Assembly: GCF_008763945.1 (NCBI RefSeq) | Contig: NZ_VTQH01000002.1 | Coordinates: 612,578 to 676,577, forward strand | Reading direction: 5' to 3' | Length of the DNA stretch: 64,000 nt | Origin: Microbacterium testaceum StLB037 | GTDB lineage: Bacteria; Actinomycetota; Actinomycetes; Actinomycetales; Microbacteriaceae | Part shown: piece after piece, positions 25,029 to 35,495 of the stretch | Position numbering within the stretch: the stretch's first letter is position 1 | Layout of the letters: each line of letters begins with the position of its first letter | Made by a program: the position numbers and the translations under genes | Notes under the pieces: generated by a model | Seen by the model: only the letters and a program-made list of their open reading frames with translations | The model's database searches: none | Told to the model about the DNA's origin: nothing

Positions 25029-28000
25029 TCATGAAGAGCTCACCGCCGACACCGTGTGGATGCGGCAGAGCCCGTACGAGAACTCGTCTCGACAGTGCAC
25101 CTCGTACGGCGCCGCGAAGCTCGTTCCCCGCATGACCTCGACCGCCCGTTGCACGCGCTCGACGAACTGCCCGCGCTGCTCGTCGTCGAAAGGCTTCTGC
25201 GTGGGTTCGGCGTAGTCCTTCTTCGCCGCGGTCGGGCGGAGCACCAGGAGCTTCGCGCCCCCCGAGGGCATTCCCGCGACCTGCTCGATCGCGCCGGAAG
25301 AGAACGCCAACTGGTACGCGGCGAGTTGCGGGTTGTCGGCGACCTTGGCATCCGTCTGCGGTTCGCTCTTGCCGGTCTTGAGGTCGACGATGACGACCTC
25401 CCCCGCCGGCGTCACCTCGACCCGGTCGATGTCGCCGCTCAGCACGGCGCCGTGCTCGCCGGCATCCGGAATCGGAATCGGCACCTCGAAATGCCGCTCA
25501 GCGCCGATCAGGCGCCCACCCGCATCGTCGAAACGTCGCAGGTACGCGGCCAAGCGGCGGATGAGCTCGCGGGCCCGCGTGCGTTCGGCGCGTTCGCGCC
25601 AGACGGCGTCGAAGGCGAGTTCTCCCCAGCGTTCGTCGACGACGGCCCACAGGTCGTCTTCGGACGAGGATGCGGCCGTCTCGAGCGCCGCGTGGATGAT
25701 CGTGCCGATCCCGGCCGTCGTCCCGCCCCGGTCGCCGCCGAGGTCGGCGATGACCCAGTCGAGCTCGCACTCCTCGAGGGCGTGCAGGCGCGAGGGCGAG
25801 ACGCGCACGTCTTCGCGCGTCAGATCGCGCAGCGGCGCGGACGAGGTGGGCGCGGCCACCCCGTACCACTCCTCGGGTGCGGCTCCCGCGACACCCGCTG
25901 CCGCGAGGAGCGCGAGCTGCCCCGCCGCGTGTGCGCGCTCGGCGGCGGCGACGCGCGGCACGGTGAGCGAGCGGCGATGCCGCGCGACGAGACCGCGGAG
26001 GGACAGGGGATGTTCGGGAATGGATGCCGCCGGCTCGGGCGCCGGGAGCATCTCGAAGAGCACGCTGGGCCCGGTGTCGTCGTCGTCGACCGCAGTGACG
26101 ACCAGAAGTGACCCCGCCCGGCTGAGGGCGCGGACGAACAGCCGCAGCTCGTCGTGCATCGCCGCACGCCGTCGGTCGAGCATGCCCGCGGCGGGGAGGT
26201 CGGGGTTCTGCACGGCGTCGGCGAGCCGCCACGTCTCGAGCAGACCGCCGCGCAGACGGGTGTTCGGCCAGACACCGTCTTGCACCCCGGCGATGATGAC
26301 GGTGTCGAAGGCCGTTCCGGCGGCGGCCGCGGGAGTCAGCACGCGGACCGTGTCGACCACGGCGGGCTGCTCGATGCGGTCTTCGGCGACGTCGCTGTCG
26401 AGCACGGCCCGCAGGAACACCGAGGCCTCACCGTCGGGCTCGCGCTCGGTGAACCGCTTCGCGGCCTGGAACAGCGCGACGATCGCGTCGAGGTCTCGAT
26501 CGGCCTGCTCGGCGATCGGTCCGTGCCCGCGGACCGCCTCGCGCCAGGGGCGGGACAGACCGCTGCGCTCCCACGCCGTCCACAGCAGCTCGTGCGGGGT
26601 GGCGTGCGCGAGCGCCTGCGCGCGGAGCGCGGCGAGGGTCTCGCCGAGCCGGGCCGCCCGGCGGGCCTCGCGGGTGTCGACGGCCTCGAGCTCGAGGGGG
26701 AAGCGCACCCCCGACACGAGCAGGTCGGTCGCCGTGCGCGTGCCGCCGGCGGTGACCTCGCCGTGGCGAAGCGCCGTGCGCAGACGCCGCAACTCGATCG
26801 GATCGAGGCCGCCGAAGGTGCCGAGCAGGGCGTCGACCACCTCGTCGGCGACCCAGTCGTCGGGGTCTTTCATGCCGAGCTCGACGAGCCCCACGAGGTC
26901 GCGGACCGGACGCTGCACGCCGAGAGCCAGCCCCGGACCACTCGCGCGCGCAGGCACCTCGCGCGCCGCGAGCTCGGCCTCGAGCGTCGCGACCTGCCGC
27001 GAGTCGTGCGCAATGACGGCGCACGAGCCCCACGGCACGCCCTCGAGCACGTGCCGTTCGCGCAGGAGGCGGGCGATGGCATCGGCCTCTTCCGCCGGTG
27101 ACCGCAGCAGGTAGGTACGCACCGACCCCTGTGGGGGTGCCCCCGAGGGAGCTCGCCGGTGAGCGACGACCCCGGCCGCGCCGATGCGCGTCACCACGCG
27201 ACGGACGAGGTCGATCTGCTCGGGCGTCCCCCGGTGCGGTTCACCGAGAGCGGTGGTGGTGCCCAATTCGCGCGCGAGCCGGGCGAAGTTCTCGGGCGTC
27301 GCGCCGCGGAACGCCCCCGACCCCACGTCGGGATCGCCGAATGCGACCACGCCGATGCCGAGCTCGCGGCACGCGCGCAGCAGATCGATGCCGCCGGCCG
27401 TGAGCTCTTGAGCGTCGTCGACGAGGATGCAGCGCAGCGCCGCGAAGCGCCCCAGAAGCTCGCGATCAGCGCGGGCCTCGACGAGGACGGCGACGGCTTC
27501 TCGCGCGAGGTCGGCAGCGTCGCGGTGCGTGCCGCGCATCGCCGAGCGCACCGCCCGGTACTCGTCGGCGAACGACGCGAGAGACGCCCAGACCGGCAGC
27601 TCGAAGCGCTCGGCCAACCGCGAAAGGTCGTCGGACGCGACGCCGAGGTCGGTGCACTCGGCGAGGAAGGCGCGCAGATCGCCGCGGAACCCGCGCGTCG
27701 CGCGGATGGCCGGCCCCAGCCACGCGGGCCAGCGCGAGACGCCCTCGAGCTCGTCGAGCGCATCGCCCTCGAGAAGGTCGCGGATGATCTGGTCTTCGTC
27801 ACCGCCGGTGAGCAGCTGCGGGGGCTCGAAGCCCCGCCGCACCTCGGCGCCGCGCACGAGTTGAAACGCGAACGACGCCACCGACCGCGCGAGCGCGCCC
27901 GAGGTGGCCTGCCCGACCGCGAGGGCGAGCGGATCACGCAGAGCGGTCGCCGCGGGCCGGGTCGGCGTAAGGACGAGGATGCCGTCGGGATCGATTCCGG

Positions 28001-28175
28001 ATGCCACGAGCTCGCGCACCCGCGCGAGCAGGGTCGTCGTCTTGCCCGAGCCCGGAGCCCCCACGACCACGCCGCTCGCGGTCGCGGGCCAGTCCACGAC
28101 GACGCGCTGCTCGGCGTCGAGTGCACCTCCCCGAGCGGGAGATGCGTCGAGGGCGACGGCATCCGGAATCTGCAT
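25029..28175 (-). CDS. adnA: AdnA-type helicase-nuclease subunit
   Basis: A 1048-residue partner of AdnB. N-terminal motor: Walker A VVGAPGSGKTTTLLAR, Walker B ILVDDAQELTAGG (an atypical DDAQ instead of DExQ), GDPDVGSGAFRGA. C-terminal RecB nuclease: LSGDIDRVEVTPAG, VVIVDLKTGKSEPQ and PQLAAYQLAF. Cys residues in LEECELDW and VHCRDEFSYGLC lie where related nucleases hold an iron-sulfur staple, but the spacing is incomplete. TAGCGT (28187-28182) ends 6 nt before the ATG, a leaderless-type promoter. The atypical Walker B suggests AdnB is the main motor, as known for the mycobacterial enzyme. Confidence 0.9.
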   Translation of the reverse strand: MQIPDAVALDASPARGGALDAEQRVVVDWPATASGVVVGAPGSGKTTTLLARVRELVASGIDPDGILVLTPTRPAATALRDPLALAVGQATSGALARSVASFAFQLVRGAEVRRGFEPPQLLTGGDEDQIIRDLLEGDALDELEGVSRWPAWLGPAIRATRGFRGDLRAFLAECTDLGVASDDLSRLAERFELPVWASLASFADEYRAVRSAMRGTHRDAADLAREAVAVLVEARADRELLGRFAALRCILVDDAQELTAGGIDLLRACRELGIGVVAFGDPDVGSGAFRGATPENFARLARELGTTTALGEPHRGTPEQIDLVRRVVTRIGAAGVVAHRRAPSGAPPQGSVRTYLLRSPAEEADAIARLLRERHVLEGVPWGSCAVIAHDSRQVATLEAELAAREVPARASGPGLALGVQRPVRDLVGLVELGMKDPDDWVADEVVDALLGTFGGLDPIELRRLRTALRHGEVTAGGTRTATDLLVSGVRFPLELEAVDTREARRAARLGETLAALRAQALAHATPHELLWTAWERSGLSRPWREAVRGHGPIAEQADRDLDAIVALFQAAKRFTEREPDGEASVFLRAVLDSDVAEDRIEQPAVVDTVRVLTPAAAAGTAFDTVIIAGVQDGVWPNTRLRGGLLETWRLADAVQNPDLPAAGMLDRRRAAMHDELRLFVRALSRAGSLLVVTAVDDDDTGPSVLFEMLPAPEPAASIPEHPLSLRGLVARHRRSLTVPRVAAAERAHAAGQLALLAAAGVAGAAPEEWYGVAAPTSSAPLRDLTREDVRVSPSRLHALEECELDWVIADLGGDRGGTTAGIGTIIHAALETAASSSEDDLWAVVDERWGELAFDAVWRERAERTRARELIRRLAAYLRRFDDAGGRLIGAERHFEVPIPIPDAGEHGAVLSGDIDRVEVTPAGEVVIVDLKTGKSEPQTDAKVADNPQLAAYQLAFSSGAIEQVAGMPSGGAKLLVLRPTAAKKDYAEPTQKPFDDEQRGQFVERVQRAVEVMRGTSFAAPYEVHCRDEFSYGLCRIHTVSAVSSS

Positions 28176-28384
28176 GTCTCCACGCTAACCGCGACCTCCG
28201 ACATTGCCCGTTGCGACGTCGCGACACCGGGTGGATCGCCGCGCGGGCGCGGGCGCGTGGGCAACGGACGGCACGCGTTCGCCGTCCGCGAAGCGGCCCC
28301 TGCCGCGGGCTTCGGTGTCGGAACCCTGCCCTAGAGTCGAATGACGCGCCGGGCCGACCGCGGCCCGCGGGGAAAGGACGAATC

Positions 28385-28609
28385 GTGGAGATCCGCATCG
28401 GCATCACCAACACCGGCCGCGAGCTCAACTTCGAGACGAACGAGAGCTCCGACGCCGTCAAGTCGGCCGTCGCCGCCGCCCTCGACAACTCGGCCAGCCA
28501 CGTCACCTTCACCGATGTGAAGGGCAACTCCTACCTCGTCCCCACCGCCAACCTCGCGTTCGTCGAACTCGGCACCGAAGAGTCGCGTCGCGTCGGCTTC
28601 GTCGCCTGA
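28385..28609 (+). CDS. DUF3107 family protein
   Basis: A 74-residue ATP-binding-like small protein of the actinobacterial DUF3107 family, function unknown. It begins EIRIGITNTGREL and ends ELGTEESRRVGFV, both typical of the family. The GTG start has AAAGGA at an 8-nt spacing. TAGAGT at 28332-28337 is a likely -10. It diverges from adnA over 209 bases, which hold no other gene. Confidence 0.85.
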   Translation: MEIRIGITNTGRELNFETNESSDAVKSAVAAALDNSASHVTFTDVKGNSYLVPTANLAFVELGTEESRRVGFVA

Positions 28610-28619
28610 CACCCGACCC

Positions 28620-28907
28620 GTGGAGATCCTGCTCGGACTGATCATCGGGGCCATCGTCGGTCTCGCCGGTCACTTCGCGCTGCCGCAGCGCCAGCTTCGC
28701 GGGGTCGCCCTCGCCCCGCTGGCGGGAGCGGCCGCATCGGCGATCGTGTGGACCGCGCTGACGTGGATGGGCCTCGGGGTCGGCTCGCCGATCCTCTGGA
28801 TCGTCGCCGTGCTCGCCCCGGCCGTCACGACCTTCGCGCTGGTCACCGTGCTCACCCGTTCGCGGGTGGCCCGCGACGAGGCCGACAGGGTGCGCCTGGG
28901 CGTCTGA
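28620..28907 (+). CDS. Small integral membrane protein
   Basis: A 95-residue protein with three hydrophobic stretches (about 2-20, 27-50 and 57-78) and a charged C-terminus (RSRVARDEADRVR). It is of unknown function. The GTG start comes 10 bases after the DUF3107 stop, so the two are probably co-transcribed; a membrane protein also sits at this place in other actinobacterial genomes. The following gap (28908-29092) is GC-rich and shows nothing recognisable. Confidence 0.75.
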   Translation: MEILLGLIIGAIVGLAGHFALPQRQLRGVALAPLAGAAASAIVWTALTWMGLGVGSPILWIVAVLAPAVTTFALVTVLTRSRVARDEADRVRLGV

Positions 28908-29092
28908 CCCGGTCTCGTCAGAGCAGCGGATGCCGGCACCCCGGCGCCGCCGCGAGGCACGACGCCCCGTCACCGCCGCGACAGCGCGTCCACCCTTCGG
29001 CGTCACCCCGGGGCATGACACCCCCGCGCACAGACCGCACCGCGCACGCGCCGCGGACGCACCACCCCGCCCCGCACACGCAGCGACGCTCG

Positions 29093-29809
29093 CTACGCGG
29101 CGAGCCCCATGGCATCCATTCGTCGTGCGTGCGCACCCATCAGTTCGCTGAAGACGGGCTCGACCTTGGCCTCTTCGGCGCGGTCGAGGTGTCCGTGGCG
29201 TAGCGCCGCGCGCGCGACGAGCAGCGTGTCGCCGACGAGACGCCGGCCCCACAGCGCGAGCAGCCAGCGCCACTCCTCGTCGCTCTCGATGGTCGCGCCG
29301 AGGATGTCGACGATCGCCTGCCGGTCGTCGTCGGCCTGCAGGATGCGCGCGACCCGGCGGCCGGTGTCGCCGTAGCTCGACGACAGCGCGAGGTAGAAGT
29401 CGTCGAGAAGGCCCGCAGTGATGTGCACGGTGAGCATCGTCTCCTGCGGGCGCACGCCGTGGGTGTTGCGGCGGAAGGCGTCGAGGGACTCGCGGAACGG
29501 CAGCATGAGCTGCGTCGGGTCGGCGCCGCGCTCGCGGATCAGCGCGACGAGCTCCTGGTGCTTGATGAGCGCCGCTCCCGCCGCGCGCGAGAGGGACTCC
29601 TTCTCAGCGAGCTCGGGCGTCAGAGCGATGAGCTCGCTGAGCGTCTCGAAGAACCCGAGCTGCAGGTAGGCCGCCTGCCCCAGGAAGGTCTCGACCTCGG
29701 GGGCGAGCTCGGCGAAGTCGACCCGCATGGCCTCGCCGAGGTCTCCGCGCGAGCGCAGTTGAAGCGTGCGGCCCACCGGGCGCTGGCGACGACGGAACCA
29801 CTCGAACAC
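29093..29809 (-). CDS. Ferritin-like fold protein
   Basis: About 238 residues, nearly all helical, of an actinobacterial ferritin-like family (Rv3210c-like by memory). Conserved-looking elements are VETFLGQAAYLQLGFFETLSE, KHQELVALIRERG and EEWRWLLALWGRRLVGD, again quoted in parts. Some Glu/His residues could bind a di-metal site, but full EExxH pairs are not clear, so an enzymatic role is uncertain. The GTG start at 29809 is supported by TAGGCT (29822-29817), which ends 7 nt upstream; ATG at 29728 is a shorter alternative. It diverges from the DEAD-box gene. Confidence 0.8.
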   Translation of the reverse strand: MFEWFRRRQRPVGRTLQLRSRGDLGEAMRVDFAELAPEVETFLGQAAYLQLGFFETLSELIALTPELAEKESLSRAAGAALIKHQELVALIRERGADPTQLMLPFRESLDAFRRNTHGVRPQETMLTVHITAGLLDDFYLALSSSYGDTGRRVARILQADDDRQAIVDILGATIESDEEWRWLLALWGRRLVGDTLLVARAALRHGHLDRAEEAKVEPVFSELMGAHARRMDAMGLAA

Positions 29810-29959
29810 AGACCACAGCCTAGGCGTCGGGGGCGCGCGAGACACGCCGGGTAGAGTGGACGAGTCCCGGCGACGGATCGGGACCCCGCGCCTGTGGACG
29901 AGTGAGGCGTGGATACGACTCCCCCAGGCGGTCTCTCGCCGCCGGAACAGGCACGCACT

Positions 29960-31414
<1,455 letters not shown>

Positions 31415-31431
31415 CGCGACGCACGGCTGAC

Positions 31432-31466
31432 ACGGCGCCGATCCCCTCCGCGGGGGTCGGCGCCGT
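31432..31466 (+). terminator. Terminator after the DEAD-box helicase gene
   Basis: The arms ACGGCGCCGA-TCCCC and GGGGG-TCGGCGCCGT are separated by a short TCCGC loop and followed by TTCGTGTTTG. It lies 17 bases after the stop. Confidence 0.8.
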
Positions 31467-31565
31467 TTCGTGTTTGCGCCGGGGTGCCGGCATCCGGAAT
31501 CTCCCGCCCGCTCCCGGCGCTCGCCCCCCTCCTGATAAACGCTGGGAAGGCGCCCGCCCCTTCCT

Positions 31566-31630
31566 GATAAACGCTCGCTGCACTCGGAAACGCCCTCGGA
31601 CGGCGTTTCTCAGTGCAGCGAGCGTTTATC
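31566..31630. repeat. 65-bp dispersed palindrome, copy 1
   Basis: Perfect 19-bp arms (GATAAACGCTCGCTGCACT and its complement AGTGCAGCGAGCGTTTATC) enclose a second stem, GAAACGCC/GGCGTTTC. The whole element can fold into one hairpin. A lone half-site GATAAACGCT sits at 31533. The gap 31467-31916 (convergent, between the DEAD-box and PHP genes) holds this element, copy 2 and GC-rich CCCGCTCGGGGCACCCC direct repeats (31709-31750), and no gene. Confidence 0.92.
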
Positions 31631-31787
31631 GTGCGTCTGCCGGCACGCGCCCCGCGCGGCCTCAGGCGCCCGCGGCGTCAGAAGCCCGGCGTCGTGACCC
31701 CGCTCGGGGCACCCCTCCCCGGCCCGGGCTCCCCGCTCGGGGCACCCCCTCCCCGGCCCGGGCCCCCGCTCCGGGCCTCACCCCGGT

Positions 31788-31852
31788 GATAAACGCTCGC
31801 TGCACTCGGAAACGCCCTCGGACGGCGTTTCTCAGTGCAGCGAGCGTTTATT
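31788..31852. repeat. 65-bp dispersed palindrome, copy 2
   Basis: It is identical in length and nearly identical in sequence to copy 1; only the outermost base of the right arm differs (TTTATT for TTTATC). It lies 157 bases after copy 1 in the same orientation. Confidence 0.92.
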
Positions 31853-31916
31853 GCGCGTCTGCCTGCGTGCGCCCGCGCACCCGGCGGGCCCCGGCCGCCG
31901 CGCGCCGAGCCAGCCC

Positions 31917-32777
31917 CTACGGGAAAACCGGCGCCGTCCCGCGGCCCCGGGCGAAAATGCGCGCCACCATGTCGTCGGCCGTCGTGTTCTCGCCCGGGAT
32001 GTTGGGCTTGCCGAGGCCGTGATAGTCGCTCGAGCCCGTGACGATGAGGTCGCGCTCGGCCGCGAGGTCGGCCAGCAGGGCCGTGGGCTCGGGCAGGTTC
32101 TCGCGGTGGTCGAGCTCGAACCCGGCCAGCCCCGCCTCGAGCATCGCCTGCAGCACGCCGTCGGGCAGCAGGGCGCGACCCGCGGGGTGCGCGATGATCG
32201 GCACTCCCCCGGCCCCGACCACGAGCTCGACCGCGGTGACGGGGTCGGGAGCGTACAGCGCCACGTAGTAATCGCCCCCGGGGTGCAGGATGCCGGCGAA
32301 CGCCTCGGTCCGATCGGCGACGATGCCCCGCGCGACGAGCGCGTCGGCGATGTGGGGACGGCCGACCGTCGCGCCGTCGGTGGTCTGGGCGACGATGTCG
32401 TCCCACGCGATGTCGTAGTCGCGCGAGATGCGCTCGGCCATGATCTGCGCGCGGTCGAGGCGCGACGAGCGGATGCGGTCGGTCATCGCCCGCAACTCCG
32501 CGTCGTCGGGGTCGATCAGGTAGGCCAGCAGGTGGACGCTGCGCCACCGATGCCGCGCCGACAGCTCCATGCCGGGCACGAACGTCATGCCGAGAGAGGT
32601 CGCCGCCTCCGCGGCCTCGGCCCAGCCCGACGTCGTGTCATGATCGGTGAGCGCGGCGGTGTGCAGGCCGTGGCGGTGGGCCGCGGCCATGACCTGGGCG
32701 GGCGGCTCCGTGCCGTCGGAGTGCGACGAGTGCAGGTGCAGGTCGCTCGGACCCTCGAATCGCTGTTCACGCTGCAC
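31917..32777 (-). CDS. PHP-domain metal-dependent phosphoesterase
   Basis: A 286-residue enzyme of the PHP family (YciV/RNase AM-like or 3',5'-nucleoside bisphosphate phosphatase group). Metal-binding motifs are in order: DLHLHSSHSDGT (HxH near the N-terminus), LTDHDT, PGMELSA, IIAHPAGR and GSSDYHGLGK. The exact substrate is unknown. The GTG start at 32777 is supported by TACGCT (32789-32784), which ends 6 nt upstream (leaderless pattern). An open frame extends upstream for over 2 kb only because it is antisense to other genes. Confidence 0.88.
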   Translation of the reverse strand: MQREQRFEGPSDLHLHSSHSDGTEPPAQVMAAAHRHGLHTAALTDHDTTSGWAEAAEAATSLGMTFVPGMELSARHRWRSVHLLAYLIDPDDAELRAMTDRIRSSRLDRAQIMAERISRDYDIAWDDIVAQTTDGATVGRPHIADALVARGIVADRTEAFAGILHPGGDYYVALYAPDPVTAVELVVGAGGVPIIAHPAGRALLPDGVLQAMLEAGLAGFELDHRENLPEPTALLADLAAERDLIVTGSSDYHGLGKPNIPGENTTADDMVARIFARGRGTAPVFP

Positions 32778-32864
32778 CCATCGAGCGTAGCGCCCCGGAT
32801 TCACAGGGGCGGTGCCCACCCGGCATCCGTGGATCTCACAGAACTCTGTCCTAGGGTCGGGTCC

Positions 32865-33896
32865 GTGCGTCGTCTGGTCGGTCTTCTCGTCGCGCTCGCT
32901 TTCGCGGCGGGCGCCGCGGTGCTCACGTGGCCCTCGGCGTTCGGGGTCGAGCGCACGTTCCCCCTCGCGCAGATCATCTCGTTCCGCGCGCCGCTGGCGG
33001 CCGCCTTCATCGCCGCAACGCTGCTCATGCTGCTGTTCGCGCTGATCCGGCCGATCCGCGCCCTCGCCTTGGCGCTCGCGATCGTGTTCGGTCTGGCCGG
33101 TGGCGTCAACGTCTCGCTGCTGTCGGAGCGCGGCCTGGGCTCCGAAGACCTGCCGGCCAAGACCGCGTCGAGCCTGCGCGTCATGACGTGGAACACCGCG
33201 GGATCGGCCACCTCCGCCGAATCGATCGCGCAGTTCGCGGTCGGCATGCAGGCCGATGTCGTGACGCTCCCCGAGACCACGATCGAAACCGGCGCAGCGG
33301 TCGCCGAGCTCATGCGCGACATGGGCCAGCCGATGTGGGCGCACCACGCCGAGTACGGCGAGTACGGCATCACCGGGTGGGATGCCACCTCGACCACCGT
33401 CCTCATCAAGCCCGAGCTGGGCGAGTACTCCGTGATCCAGTCCTCGCTCGACGGATCGAGCAACACCTCGACCGTGCCGAGCGCGGTGGCGATGCCCGTC
33501 TCGGGCGACGGCCCGATCATCGTCGCGGCCCACGCCGTCGCCCCGCGCCAGGAGTACATGACCCAGTGGCGCAGCGACCTGCAGTGGCTGGCCGATCAAT
33601 GCGCGACCGACAACGTCATCCTCGCGGGCGACTTCAACGCGACCCTCGACCACATGACCGGGATGGGCGTCGACGGCGGCACGCTCGGGCGCTGTCACGA
33701 CGCGGCGTCCGAGAGCGGCAACGGCGGCGTGGGCACCTGGCCGACCGACGCCCCGGCCCTGCTGGGCGCGCCCATCGACCACGTCATGGCCACCCCCGAC
33801 TGGACGGTCTCGGCCTCGGTCATCATGCGCACCCTCGACGGCTCGGGCAGCGACCACCGCCCGATCGTCGTGCAGCTGGAGCGCACCGGCGGCTGA
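32865..33896 (+). CDS. Membrane-anchored endonuclease/exonuclease/phosphatase family protein
   Basis: A 343-residue protein. Three N-terminal hydrophobic segments (about 4-22, 33-58 and 64-84) are followed by an extracytoplasmic EEP domain: LRVMTWNTAGS (Asn), TLPETTIETG (Glu), ILAGDFNATLDH (Asp, Asn), PIDHVMATPDW and SGSDHRPIV (His). The architecture resembles YafD-type proteins, which may act on phosphodiesters or lipid head groups. The GTG at 32865 is preceded by TAGGGT ending 7 nt upstream. It diverges from the PHP gene across 87 bases. Confidence 0.87.
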   Translation: MRRLVGLLVALAFAAGAAVLTWPSAFGVERTFPLAQIISFRAPLAAAFIAATLLMLLFALIRPIRALALALAIVFGLAGGVNVSLLSERGLGSEDLPAKTASSLRVMTWNTAGSATSAESIAQFAVGMQADVVTLPETTIETGAAVAELMRDMGQPMWAHHAEYGEYGITGWDATSTTVLIKPELGEYSVIQSSLDGSSNTSTVPSAVAMPVSGDGPIIVAAHAVAPRQEYMTQWRSDLQWLADQCATDNVILAGDFNATLDHMTGMGVDGGTLGRCHDAASESGNGGVGTWPTDAPALLGAPIDHVMATPDWTVSASVIMRTLDGSGSDHRPIVVQLERTGG

Positions 33897-34001
33897 GCGC
33901 GGCTGCGTGCCGCGGCCCGGGCCGGCGCGGCGCCCCGTCGCTCCGACCCCGTACCTCACCTGCGTCGTGCGCGCACGCCCCGACGGTGCGAGACTGGAAC
34001 G

Positions 34002-35495
34002 ATGGACGCCCCCTCCACCCGCGACACGACCGCGACGACCGCCGAGCCCCAGATCCCCGCACCCCAGGGCGCGGAGCCGCAGACCGCGAACCCCCAGACC
34101 GCGGAGCCCCAGGCCGAAGAGCAGAAGCTCGACGCCCCCAGCAACCGCAAGGCCCCGTTCCCGCGCGGCTTCCTCGACACGATCTCGACCGGCTGGGCCG
34201 AGCATCCCGCCGCGCTCCCCGAGCCGCGCGACCAGGCCGCCTGGGCCGCCCGCCGCCGCGCCCGCGTGTCGGAGGCCTTCCCGGGCCAGCGCGTCGTCGT
34301 ACCCGCCGGCGGCCTGAAGCAGCGCAGCAACGACACCGACTACCCCTTCCGCGCGCACTCCGCCTTCGCGCACCTCACCGGCTGGGGCAGCGACGCCGAG
34401 CCCGACGCCGTGCTCGTCTTCGAGCCGCGCGACGAGGGTCACGAGGCCGTGCTGTACTTCCGCGAGCGGGCCGACCGCACGACGGCGGAGTTCTACTCGG
34501 ATGCCACGGTCGGCGAGTTCTGGATCGGCCCCCGCCCCGCCCTCGACGGTGTGGCCGCCGACCTGGCCCTGGCCACCGCGCACCTCGAGGACTTCCAGTC
34601 CGGTGACGACGACCGCACGGTCGGCGACGACGACGAGGTCACGCGTTTCGTCTCCGAGCTGCGCCTGATCAAGGACGAGTACGAGCTCGCCGAGCTGGCC
34701 CTGGCCGTCGAGGTCACCGGCCGCGGCTTCGACGACATCGTCGCCGAGCTGCCCCGCATCATCGAGCACCCCCGCGGCGAGCGGGTCGTTGAGGGCGTCT
34801 TCCACCAGCGCGCCCGCAGCGACGGCAACAGCGTCGGCTACGACACGATCGCCGCCTCGGGCCCGCACGCCTGCTACCTGCACTGGACGCGCAACGATGG
34901 TGCGGTCAAGCCCGGCGACCTGATCCTCGTCGACGCCGGCGTCGAGGTCGACAGCCTCTATACGGCCGACATCACCCGCACGCTGCCGGTCTCGGGCACC
35001 TTCACCGACATCCAGCGCCGCATCTACGAGACGGTCCGCGAGGCCGCCGACGCCTCGTTCGCCGCCGCGAAGGTCGGGGTGCCCTTCCGCCGCCTGCACG
35101 AGGCCGCGATGGAGGTCATCGCCGCGCGCGTCGCGGAGTGGGGCCTGCTCCCCGTCACGGCCGAAGAGGCGCTCGACGCCGACAAGGGCGGCCAGCACCG
35201 CCGCTACATGGTGCACGGCACGAGCCACCACCTCGGTATCGACGTCCACGACTGCGCGCAGGCCCGTCGCGACATGTACTACGACGGCCTGCTCGAGCCC
35301 GGTATGGCGTTCACGATCGAGCCCGGCCTGTACTTCCAGATCGACGACCTGACCGTCCCCGAGGAGTACCGCGGCATCGGCGCACGCATCGAGGACGACA
35401 TCGTCATGACGGCCGACGGCCCGGTGAACCTGTCGGCGGGCATCCCCCGCACGGCGGACGAGGTCGAGGAGTGGATCGCCCGGCTCTCGCGATGA
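34002..35495 (+). CDS. Aminopeptidase P family Xaa-Pro metallopeptidase
   Basis: A 497-residue M24B peptidase that removes N-terminal residues before proline. The C-terminal pita-bread domain has the five metal ligands: Asp in ILVDAGVEVD and TADITRTLP, His in GTSHHLGIDVHD, Glu in FTIEPGLYF and in GARIEDDIVMT. The N-terminal domain (about 60-210) is the aminopeptidase-P N-domain. The first about 45 residues are a Pro/Gln/Glu-rich repeat (APQ/EPQ) of low complexity, unusual for the family. The stop overlaps the GGT start by 4 bases, so peptides and gamma-glutamyl compounds are likely handled together. Confidence 0.92.
   Translation: MDAPSTRDTTATTAEPQIPAPQGAEPQTANPQTAEPQAEEQKLDAPSNRKAPFPRGFLDTISTGWAEHPAALPEPRDQAAWAARRRARVSEAFPGQRVVVPAGGLKQRSNDTDYPFRAHSAFAHLTGWGSDAEPDAVLVFEPRDEGHEAVLYFRERADRTTAEFYSDATVGEFWIGPRPALDGVAADLALATAHLEDFQSGDDDRTVGDDDEVTRFVSELRLIKDEYELAELALAVEVTGRGFDDIVAELPRIIEHPRGERVVEGVFHQRARSDGNSVGYDTIAASGPHACYLHWTRNDGAVKPGDLILVDAGVEVDSLYTADITRTLPVSGTFTDIQRRIYETVREAADASFAAAKVGVPFRRLHEAAMEVIAARVAEWGLLPVTAEEALDADKGGQHRRYMVHGTSHHLGIDVHDCAQARRDMYYDGLLEPGMAFTIEPGLYFQIDDLTVPEEYRGIGARIEDDIVMTADGPVNLSAGIPRTADEVEEWIARLSR

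Noticed and set aside
31917..35249. An extended PHP gene of 1110 codons
   Set aside because: Only 31917-32777 has family sequence; the rest is antisense to the EEP and aminopeptidase genes, and a leaderless promoter sits at 32789-32784.
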